Source: Thermoplasmata archaeon
GTDB lineage: Archaea > Thermoplasmatota > Thermoplasmata > Thermoplasmatales > Thermoplasmataceae
Length of the DNA: 21,385 nucleotides
Direction of reading: 5' to 3'
NCBI GenBank assembly: GCA_021819605.1
Contig: JAKAQT010000011.1
Coordinates: 1-21,385, forward strand
Shown piece by piece: positions 15,351 to 21,385 of this stretch (the stretch's first letter is position 1; every line of letters begins with the position of its first letter). The notes beneath the pieces were generated by a model, which was not told the origin of the DNA, ran no database searches, and worked only from the letters and a program-made list of their open reading frames with translations. Position numbers and translations under genes: made by a program.

Positions 15351-16720
15351 TCAGGGCCAGCATTTCCATTTTCTTTTTTATTGTCATCATTGTGCCTAGA
15401 TCTCCCGAAGAGCCTGACTCTGCTTGTTTTCGGCGGCCTTGATGATGGTCCATGCAGCCTGACATTCAGTATATGGTAGATTGACGCTGCTGTGAACACT
15501 GCCGCTGCGATCTCCATGCTCTCGTATCCCAGGAATGCAAAGAAGAGGCCTATTGTGACGATGCCCGCAACCGGAATCAGGAAAAACCAGTCATGAGCCA
15601 GAAGCATTCTTCTGCCCGTCCCGCGGTATTTAATATGCGTGCGCAGGGCAGCCACATTTATGATGGCATATGCGGCTATGACGCAGGTGTTTGATGATTC
15701 TACAATGGTGCCAAATGATGCAGCCGGCATCATGGCAACCGCAAGAATCAGGGAAACCAGTATTGCAACAATCGGCGTGGAAAACCTGTCCAGCCTGGAG
15801 ACCTGCCTGGGAAGCTCACCGTCCCGACCCATGGCGAACATTACCCTTGAGGTTCCAAGGATGCCGGTAAGTATCACTCCTGAAGTTGCCACCAGTGCCC
15901 CCATGGAAACCAGGATCACAAGCCAGCCCATGCCGGTCACGGATGAGGCATAGGCAAGTGGTGATGCAGATTGTGCAAGTTTTGATGCAGGAGCTAATCC
16001 AAGTGTTGCAAGGCTTATGAGGAAGTAGAGCACTGCTGATATCATGATGGATACGAGTATTGCCAGCGGTATGGTCTTCTCCGGATTCACCACTTCCTCC
16101 GAAACAGTTGTCACCCTTGAGAAACCTGAGAATGCAAAGAAAATGATGGCCGCACCAGATATGATTCCACCTGGCCCCTTCACAAAGAAATCGTTGAAAT
16201 GGGACGGGTGGATAAAAAACAGCCCAACAGCAGTGAATGTAACCAGAATTATCACGTTTACTGCGACGATTGCCCGAAGAGTTCTCGCAGAATTCTTGAT
16301 GCCCATGGCATTGAGCAGGGCGAATGATGCAACTATGGATATAGCAATGAATATGTCCGGAAACCTGGAATTGAGCAGGGCATCCAGATAGCTTCCAAAA
16401 CTTATGGAAACCGCAGACAGCGCAATTATGTTCCCGAATGTCCAGAGGGATCCACCAACGAATCCGGCGTAAGGAGACAGGGATTCTTTTCCATACTCGT
16501 ACACTCCGCCCTCCTTGTCAACATGCCTTGCTATCTGCGAGAAACTTATTCCGGTGAAAATTGCTACTAAGCCTGCAAGGGGAATCGAAATGAGAACTGC
16601 CGGGCCCGCTGCTCCCGCTGATATTCCTATTATGACAAATATGCCTGCCCCGATTATTGCTCCAAGATTTATTATGACGGCATCCTGGAATTTCAGGGTC
16701 CTTGTCAGAGTCTGGGGCAT
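15335..16720 (-). CDS. APC-superfamily amino-acid permease
   Basis: A 461-residue membrane protein with about 12 hydrophobic segments. The APC signature is in the first segment, NLGAIIGAGIFVIIG (about 19-33 from the chosen start), with the unwound GxG substrate-binding stretch. The conserved FSGFSRVTTVSEEVVNPEKTIP region lies mid-protein. It probably imports amino acids by proton or cation symport, or exchanges them; the substrate cannot be read from the sequence. I chose the ATG at 16720 because the protein then begins MPQTLTRTLKFQDAVIINLG, as in relatives; a start at 16771 would add 17 unlikely residues. The lysine/asparagine-rich C-terminus overlaps the terminator of the convergent gene. 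Amino-acid uptake fits the oxoacid dehydrogenase elsewhere in the window. Confidence 0.87.
   Translation of the reverse strand: MPQTLTRTLKFQDAVIINLGAIIGAGIFVIIGISAGAAGPAVLISIPLAGLVAIFTGISFSQIARHVDKEGGVYEYGKESLSPYAGFVGGSLWTFGNIIALSAVSISFGSYLDALLNSRFPDIFIAISIVASFALLNAMGIKNSARTLRAIVAVNVIILVTFTAVGLFFIHPSHFNDFFVKGPGGIISGAAIIFFAFSGFSRVTTVSEEVVNPEKTIPLAILVSIMISAVLYFLISLATLGLAPASKLAQSASPLAYASSVTGMGWLVILVSMGALVATSGVILTGILGTSRVMFAMGRDGELPRQVSRLDRFSTPIVAILVSLILAVAMMPAASFGTIVESSNTCVIAAYAIINVAALRTHIKYRGTGRRMLLAHDWFFLIPVAGIVTIGLFFAFLGYESMEIAAAVFTAASIYHILNVRLHGPSSRPPKTSRVRLFGRSRHNDDNKKENGNAGPDQALL
15345..15380 (+). terminator. Terminator of the disulfide oxidoreductase gene
   Basis: The perfect palindrome CCTGATCAGG (15346-15355) includes the TGA stop. 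It is followed by ATTTTCTTTTTTA at 15368-15380, a strong archaeal T-tract. The T-tract lies inside the C-terminal coding sequence of the convergent permease, opposite its Lys-Lys codons. Confidence 0.6.
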
Positions 16721-16737
16721 GTTAGGATATGTGCCAA

Positions 16738-16811
16738 TTATAGATAACACTTGGTGGGCAGGCCTGTGCACAAATGAAAATAACCTGTTGAGGCGGCCTG
16801 CGCATAAATTA
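16738..16811. promoter_or_regulatory. Divergent promoter region, permease and SCP2 gene
   Basis: Minus-strand TCTATAAT... is read from 16738-16745, 18-25 nt before the chosen permease ATG. Plus-strand ATAAATTA at 16804-16811 is 27-34 nt before the SCP2 ATG at 16838. The two promoters are independent and about 60 nt apart. Confidence 0.45.
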
Positions 16812-16837
16812 TTTTACTTGTCTCCGACTCTCCATAT

Positions 16838-17173
16838 ATGACATCGTACGAAGTCATGAATGGAATAGTTGCAAAGGCAGCCACTGAGGAAAGCTTCCGG
16901 AAAGACATATCGGGGTTCAACAAGTCATTCCAGTTCAAACCGTCAGATGCAAAACCTTACTATGTTGAGATATCCAACGGATCGGTATCACTGAAGGATG
17001 GGGAACTGCAGGGGGCAAGTGCCACAATTTCAGCAACGGATCAGGCACTTACAGATATTTTTACGGGCAAACTTGACGCCATAAAGGCTTTCATGCAAGG
17101 CCAGCTCAAGGTCAGCGGCGACATTTTCAGCGCACAGAAACTCACAGGCATCGTGTCCAAGATAAGGAAGTGA
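16838..17173 (+). CDS. SCP2 sterol-carrier-like domain protein
   Basis: A 111-residue single-domain protein of the SCP2 lipid-transfer family. The second half has the family pattern, with DIFTGKLDAIKAFMQGQLKV around residues 73-92 and a short GD turn just after. SCP2 domains bind acyl-CoAs and other lipids in a hydrophobic tunnel. No transmembrane segment or signal peptide is seen, so it is probably cytosolic. It lies 4 nt upstream of the fused 3-hydroxyacyl-CoA dehydrogenase/enoyl-CoA hydratase, and the two are surely co-transcribed. This suggests it holds or delivers the acyl-CoA substrate or otherwise assists beta-oxidation (inference from gene context). Confidence 0.82.
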   Translation: MTSYEVMNGIVAKAATEESFRKDISGFNKSFQFKPSDAKPYYVEISNGSVSLKDGELQGASATISATDQALTDIFTGKLDAIKAFMQGQLKVSGDIFSAQKLTGIVSKIRK

Positions 17174-17177
17174 TGTA

Positions 17178-19172
17178 ATGCAGATAAACAGGGTCACCGT
17201 AATAGGTGCGGGCATCATGGGCCATGGAATTGCAGAAGTAGTGTCCATGGCCGGATTTCCGGTTGTGCTGGAAGACGCGTTCCCGGAAGCTCTCAAGAAG
17301 GCCGAGGGATCCTTGAAAGCCAGCCTTGAGAGGATGAAGAAATCAGGCAAGATAAGCGATGCAGCCTACTCTGAGATCATTGGACGCATTAGCTTTTCAA
17401 GCAATATGGCTGAAGCTGTCAGGGATGCCGACCTCGTCATTGAAGCTGTACCGGAAATACCCGACCTGAAGGTTTCAGTCATAAAGGACATAACTGCAAA
17501 CTGCAGGGCAGATGCCATTGTGGCCTCCAATACATCAAACATAAGGATATCCACGCTTGCCGGTCATGCGCAATCACCTGAACGCGTCCTCGGTCTTCAT
17601 TTCTTCAATCCACCCGTGATCATGAAGCTTGTGGAGGTCATAAAATCTGACAGGACGGCACAGGATGTATTTGATGCAACCTACGAATTCTCAAAGAAGA
17701 TCGGAAAAACTCCAATAAAGGTCCTTAAGGACAGCCCCGGTTTTGTTGTTAACAGGATCAATGCGCCGGAAAGCCTCCTCTTCTGCCTGCTCCTTGACAG
17801 GAACATGGCCAAGCCTGAGGAGATAGACGCATTTGCCAAGTCCCAGGGGCTTCCCATGGGGCCATATGAACTGATGGACTATGTGGGCATCGACACGGTT
17901 GTCCACTCCCTGGAGTATTATGCGGACACCCTTGACAAGGAATACGGTAAATGCACCTATTTCAACAGGTTCATGAAATCAGGGAAACTTGGGCTGAAAT
18001 CCGGAAGCGGTTTCTATGTATGGGAAAACGGGCACGCCAAGATTCCGGAGGCAAAGCCCGCAAACGTCCTTGACCTGATGGACATACTCTCAGTGGAGAT
18101 AAACGAGGCCGTGAAGATAATCGAGGAGGGTGTCGCGCAGCCTGCGGACATAGAAATTGGCGTGAAGCTTGGAATGAACAGGCCATTCGGGCCCATTTCT
18201 GTTGCAGAAGGCCTCACCAATGCAGAGATAAAGAAGAAGCTCACCACGCTGAGCCAGAAGTTTGACACCAAGATTTTCTATCCTGCAAAGTCCATTGAAT
18301 CCGGGAAACTCAGGGAAGTCATCTCCGGAAAGGCCAAGACCCCTGAAGCTCCAAAGGCGGCCGAAACCCATGCTGCTGAACACACTGAACAGTCCGGAGA
18401 ACCTGTCAGGCTTGAGCGCAATGAAAAGACCAGAGTTGCCCACCTTATCCTGAACAACACAAAGAACAACCTCATCAACTCAGAAGTTCTTGCGTCCCTT
18501 GAAAAACATCTCAAGAACCTGTGGAACGACCATGAGATAAACGTCATAATTGTCCGGGGAGAAGGCAACAACCTGTCTGCCGGTGCTCAACTGACCCAGT
18601 TCTTCAGCGGGCCTATGGATTTCTCTGAAAATTCAAGGGTGGGAGAGAGGGTATTCAGGCTTCTGTCGGAAATCCCAAAGATCACCATAGCCGAGATGAA
18701 GGGATTCACCCTTGGGGGCGGATTTGAGCTTTCAATATGGTGCGACATAAGGGTTGCCACACCTGAAACAACAATAGGTTTCCCTGAAACCACTCTGGGC
18801 CTTGTTCCGGGATGGGGTGGCAGCCAGAGGCTCAGCAAACTGCTGGGAATGTCCAGGGCAGCATACCTGATCCTGACTGGGGAACGCTTTGATGGGAAGT
18901 ACGCCCATGAGATCGGGCTTGTCTCCAGGATCTTCGACAAGGAGAAGCTTGCAGAAGAGACTGACCGCCTTGGTGAGGAACTGGCCTGGAAGATTGCGCC
19001 CGTTTCTGCAGCAATGGCCAAGAAGCTCATCTACAAGGGAAGTGAGATGGGCGCAGATGACGGTCTTGAGATGGAATCCGTTGCCATGGGCCTTCTCTAT
19101 GGAACAGATGATCTGAAAGAGGGCATTTCAGCTTTCCTGCAGAAGAGAAAGCCGGAATACAAGGGCAGGTAA
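17178..19172 (+). CDS. 3-hydroxyacyl-CoA dehydrogenase/enoyl-CoA hydratase fusion
   Basis: A bifunctional enzyme that hydrates enoyl-CoA and oxidises the (S)-3-hydroxyacyl-CoA with NAD+. In 664 residues the dehydrogenase comes first: Rossmann motif GAGIMG (10-15), catalytic dyad H141/E153 in HFFNPP...LVE, and a C-terminal HAD domain to about 380. A charged linker (about 383-412) follows. The crotonase domain has both catalytic glutamates, E517 in GGGFE and E537 in FPE, 20 residues apart as in rat crotonase. This order is the reverse of bacterial FadB and is typical of archaea, including the crotonyl-CoA hydratase/3-hydroxybutyryl-CoA dehydrogenase of Metallosphaera. It may serve fatty-acid or branched-chain acyl-CoA degradation or act on C4 units; chain length is not visible. 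GGAAGTGA (17166-17173) is 4 nt before the ATG. Confidence 0.93.
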   Translation: MQINRVTVIGAGIMGHGIAEVVSMAGFPVVLEDAFPEALKKAEGSLKASLERMKKSGKISDAAYSEIIGRISFSSNMAEAVRDADLVIEAVPEIPDLKVSVIKDITANCRADAIVASNTSNIRISTLAGHAQSPERVLGLHFFNPPVIMKLVEVIKSDRTAQDVFDATYEFSKKIGKTPIKVLKDSPGFVVNRINAPESLLFCLLLDRNMAKPEEIDAFAKSQGLPMGPYELMDYVGIDTVVHSLEYYADTLDKEYGKCTYFNRFMKSGKLGLKSGSGFYVWENGHAKIPEAKPANVLDLMDILSVEINEAVKIIEEGVAQPADIEIGVKLGMNRPFGPISVAEGLTNAEIKKKLTTLSQKFDTKIFYPAKSIESGKLREVISGKAKTPEAPKAAETHAAEHTEQSGEPVRLERNEKTRVAHLILNNTKNNLINSEVLASLEKHLKNLWNDHEINVIIVRGEGNNLSAGAQLTQFFSGPMDFSENSRVGERVFRLLSEIPKITIAEMKGFTLGGGFELSIWCDIRVATPETTIGFPETTLGLVPGWGGSQRLSKLLGMSRAAYLILTGERFDGKYAHEIGLVSRIFDKEKLAEETDRLGEELAWKIAPVSAAMAKKLIYKGSEMGADDGLEMESVAMGLLYGTDDLKEGISAFLQKRKPEYKGR

Positions 19173-20408
19173 TTACCTGAGGGAGGCCTCCGCAAGGAGG
19201 TCTGCCATATCCCTTGTTTTTTTCTCCTTGGAAAGGTTTGCCAGGCATATGGGGCATGCAGTCACGATTTCTGAAGCTCCTGTGGCAACCAGTTCCGAAT
19301 ACCTCTCGTTTGATACTTTTTCCGACAGATCCGGGAATATGAGCTCATCCGGGCCCCCACAGCACTTATTCCTCTTGCCGTTTCTGGGTGCCATAACTGT
19401 TTCAGCCGCCCTGCTTATGAGTGTTAACGGAACAGAGTATGAATCCTCCCTCAGGACGAAATGGCACGGTTCATGATACACGACCTTCCTGTCAATTTTT
19501 GATATGTTCAGTCCTGAAAGCAGGTCCGCATAGAATATCACATCCAGATCGAAGCCTTCCACGTATTCCGGATAAGTGTGCTTCAGCAGATCGTATGTGT
19601 GCGGATCAACTGTGATGATTCTTCTGGCGCCTGATTCCTTCAGCATCCTGTATACCCTGTTTGCGTATTCCCTGAACTCCTCAAGGTACCCAAGATCATA
19701 GATGAATGTACCTGGATATGGCTCCCCTGGGCCGAGATATGAAAAATGATTTCCTGCGGCCTGAAGCAGCCTGACAATGTTCCGCAGAGAATTATTCAGC
19801 TGTTTCTGAAATGATCTGTCCCTCTGTGAGGTTGACACTCTTATGGCAGAAGGATGACCTGCAATGATTCCGGCCATCATCTTTGACAGGCGATGGCCGG
19901 CCATCTGCCTCACCCGGTTGAGTCCTCCTGTATAGGCCATTAACTGGTACATGCTGCCGGTGTACAGCAGATCAGGGGAGTCCTGATCAAACTTCAGTCC
20001 CTCTGCCCAGTTGTCGGAAGATGCTGGCACTCCCAGGGGGTTCATATATTTCATTGTGGCTGCCACAATCATCCTTGCATAGGGATTCTGGTTCTCCTTG
20101 ATCTGCCTCTCAACTATGAGGCTTCTTGCCAGGTGGCTCACAACTCCGGCATTCACGCCGGCAGGACATACCTGAAGGCATGCAAAGCAGTCCAGGCAGG
20201 AGTAGAAACTGTCAGAAATGTCCAGCTGCCCCGCCTTTCCCTCCCTGACAGCGTTCACAAGCTCATGGCCCATTATGACCCGCCCCCTTGCACCCTTCCA
20301 CAGGTCATATCCTGATGCTGGCAAAGTTGGGCAGACACTTTCACAGAAGCCGCAGCTTATGCACTTCCCAACCTCATCCTGAAGCATGTCCAGAACGGAT
20401 TCAGTCAA
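19173..20408 (-). CDS. glcF: GlcF-like Fe-S subunit, glycolate/D-lactate dehydrogenase type
   Basis: The electron-transfer partner of the adjacent flavoprotein. Two [4Fe-4S] motifs are present: C16/C19/C22/C26 and C71/C74/C77/C81. The second CCG domain is intact (C315, C349-C350, C385/C388). The first CCG domain is recognisable by its surrounding pattern but has no cysteines: S152, Y231-P232 in EPYPG, and D268/T271 in VDPHTYD stand where Cys is expected. It therefore may lack the first set of ligands for an HdrB-like cluster. The protein is soluble, without membrane segments. The 411-residue length is normal for GlcF. The start is TTG at 20406-20408, with GGGGGA 6 nt upstream and an 8-nt overlap (TTGACTGA) with the end of glcD. 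The pair probably oxidises a 2-hydroxyacid and feeds electrons to quinone. Confidence 0.85.
   Translation of the reverse strand: MTESVLDMLQDEVGKCISCGFCESVCPTLPASGYDLWKGARGRVIMGHELVNAVREGKAGQLDISDSFYSCLDCFACLQVCPAGVNAGVVSHLARSLIVERQIKENQNPYARMIVAATMKYMNPLGVPASSDNWAEGLKFDQDSPDLLYTGSMYQLMAYTGGLNRVRQMAGHRLSKMMAGIIAGHPSAIRVSTSQRDRSFQKQLNNSLRNIVRLLQAAGNHFSYLGPGEPYPGTFIYDLGYLEEFREYANRVYRMLKESGARRIITVDPHTYDLLKHTYPEYVEGFDLDVIFYADLLSGLNISKIDRKVVYHEPCHFVLREDSYSVPLTLISRAAETVMAPRNGKRNKCCGGPDELIFPDLSEKVSNERYSELVATGASEIVTACPICLANLSKEKKTRDMADLLAEASLR
19214..19223 (+). terminator. T-tract terminator of the beta-oxidation operon
   Basis: TTGTTTTTTT on the plus strand is 42-51 nt after the stop at 19170-19172. 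It lies inside the end of glcF, opposite AAA lysine codons. Two palindromes precede it: CAGGTAATTACCTG (19166-19179), covering both stop codons, and GGAGGCCTCC (19182-19191). Confidence 0.55.
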
Positions 20409-21385
20409 ACATCTTCCCCCTGTTCATTATTCCCATGGGATCAAAGCTCCTTCGTATGGTTTTCATGATCTCCATCACGTATGGGTTGCCGCTGGAATCC
20501 AGTTCCATCCTGAGAAGTTCCTTTTTCTCCATCCCGATGCCGTGTTCAGCGGAAACACTTCCTCCGTATTTCAGGGCGATTTTTCCCAGATCCATCTGGA
20601 ACCTGTCCACCTTCTTCATCTGCTCTGCATTTCCGGTATCTGCGAATATATTCGCATGTATGTTGCCATCTGCAATGTGGCCGAATAAGGCTGCCCTGAC
20701 TCCATCCTCCTTCAGCTTCTCCTCGCTCTCTTTCAGTGCCATTGGAAGACTGGATGCAGGCACAACTATATCCCCAATTACCACCCTTTCCGTGGGGGAA
20801 GACCTTTCACTGAGCAGGGATGCGTAGGCACCCTTTCTTGCCTCGTATATGCGAGCCATTTCTGCCGGATCTGTTGTAACAGTGATGTCTGTTGGAGAAA
20901 ACAGCCTGAGCACGGCAACGGCTTCATCAAGCTGCCGCTGCAGGCTTTCCCGTGTTGATGATATATCAACTATGAGCATGTAGCGTGCAGATTCCGGGAA
21001 GTGCATTCCTCTGGCCTTTTCCAGGGAATTCATTGTGATCCTGTCCATGAATTCCGCTATTTCCGGAGTTATTCCTTTCTCTTTCATGGTGGAAATGGCC
21101 ATCCCCACTTTCTCTATATCCTGGTAATATGCCAGGATCCGGCCCTTTGTTTCAGGTATTGGCCATATCTTCAGTATTGCCTTTGTTATGATCCCAAGGG
21201 TTCCCTCCGCGCCAACAAACATTGCAGTCAGATCATAGCCGGCGGTTCTTTTCAGCACCTTTCCTCCAAGGTTCACTACCTCTCCGTTTGGAAGCACAAC
21301 CTCAAGTCCAAGAACCCAGTTTCGGGTTGTACCGTATGTTGCGGCCCTCAGCCCTCCTGCATTGGTGGAAATTGAAAGATCGGAA
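20401..21385 (-). CDS. glcD: GlcD-like FAD-linked oxidase, partial (start beyond right edge)
   Basis: The flavin subunit of a glycolate or D-lactate dehydrogenase. The visible 327 residues cover the end of the FAD-binding (PCMH-type) domain and the whole FAD-oxidase C-terminal domain; roughly 110-150 N-terminal residues lie off the window. Family motifs, numbered from the edge, are STNAGGLRAATYG near the start, EGTLGIIT (60-67), GHIADGNIH (235-243), SAEHGIG (278-284) and FDPMGIMNRGK near the end. The central metal-binding His motif usually reads GHVGDGNLH and is conserved. Glycolate, D-lactate and D-2-hydroxyglutarate are all possible substrates; the motifs do not separate them. Its stop overlaps the glcF TTG start, so the two are coupled. 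An internal start at 21297 is not real, as the frame stays open to the edge. Confidence 0.88.
   Translation of the reverse strand, partial: SDLSISTNAGGLRAATYGTTRNWVLGLEVVLPNGEVVNLGGKVLKRTAGYDLTAMFVGAEGTLGIITKAILKIWPIPETKGRILAYYQDIEKVGMAISTMKEKGITPEIAEFMDRITMNSLEKARGMHFPESARYMLIVDISSTRESLQRQLDEAVAVLRLFSPTDITVTTDPAEMARIYEARKGAYASLLSERSSPTERVVIGDIVVPASSLPMALKESEEKLKEDGVRAALFGHIADGNIHANIFADTGNAEQMKKVDRFQMDLGKIALKYGGSVSAEHGIGMEKKELLRMELDSSGNPYVMEIMKTIRRSFDPMGIMNRGKMFD

Noticed and set aside
20288..20827. 179-codon plus-strand open frame
   Set aside because: Antisense to the glcD/glcF junction, both of which carry clear family motifs; its composition is Ser/Phe-rich like a shadow frame.
1..21385. 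tRNA or rRNA genes, CRISPR array, insertion sequences, defence or phage genes
   Set aside because: Both strands were read for tRNA-like T-arm sequence, regularly spaced repeats, transposase motifs and terminal inverted repeats; none was found. Coding density and operon structure look like ordinary core metabolism.

Overview
The window looks like chromosomal DNA of an archaeon, most probably a heterotrophic member of the Thermoplasmatales or a close relative. Supporting signs: a five-protein 2-oxoacid dehydrogenase locus of the kind known from Thermoplasma; a two-thioredoxin-fold protein disulfide oxidoreductase; a 3-hydroxyacyl-CoA dehydrogenase/enoyl-CoA hydratase fused in the archaeal order; heavy AGG use for arginine; TATA-like boxes about 22-30 nt before many start codons (leaderless promoters); and GGTGA-type Shine-Dalgarno sequences inside operons. 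The genus cannot be fixed by eye. No rRNA, tRNA, CRISPR array, insertion sequence or prophage was seen, and no gene-free gap exceeds 200 nt.

Layout. 1-167 is gene-free and carries a T-rich terminator on the minus strand. 168-1616 (-) is a PHS-type MFS transporter. 1747-3726 (-) is a large membrane Fe-S protein joining a NarI-like cytochrome b part to an HdrD-like part. 3871-4329 (+) is a small membrane-anchored protein of unknown role. 4506-10527 (+) is the centrepiece: lipA, E1alpha, E1beta, E2, E3 and lipB of a 2-oxoacid dehydrogenase complex, tightly packed with overlapping or nearly touching ends. 10530-11063 (-) is a PduO-type cobalamin adenosyltransferase. 11231-12703 (+) is a second PHS-type transporter. 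12709-13674 (-) is a Gfo/Idh/MocA oxidoreductase and 13776-14495 (-) an AlaX-type editing protein. 14682-15350 (+) is the protein disulfide oxidoreductase and 15335-16720 (-) an APC amino-acid permease. 16838-19172 (+) is an SCP2-domain protein followed by the fused beta-oxidation enzyme. 19173-21385 (-) is a GlcF/GlcD-type Fe-S plus flavin dehydrogenase pair; GlcD runs off the right edge.

How it may fit together (inference). The theme is catabolism of amino acids, branched oxoacids and acyl-CoAs: an amino-acid permease, a lipoate-dependent oxoacid dehydrogenase, a beta-oxidation enzyme, a cobalamin adenosyltransferase that could supply methylmalonyl-CoA mutase, and two membrane-linked Fe-S systems that could pass electrons to quinone. 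The most distinctive point is that octanoyl transferase and lipoyl synthase bracket the genes of the enzyme they modify, so the complex and de novo lipoylation look co-expressed.

I found no clearly unprecedented system. The best leads are the lipA-...-lipB operon and its unknown octanoyl donor, the EMO-like cytochrome b/HdrD protein, a GlcF whose first CCG domain has lost its cysteines, an AlaX with Asp in place of the usual metal-binding Cys, and T-tract terminators placed inside the coding ends of convergent neighbours.
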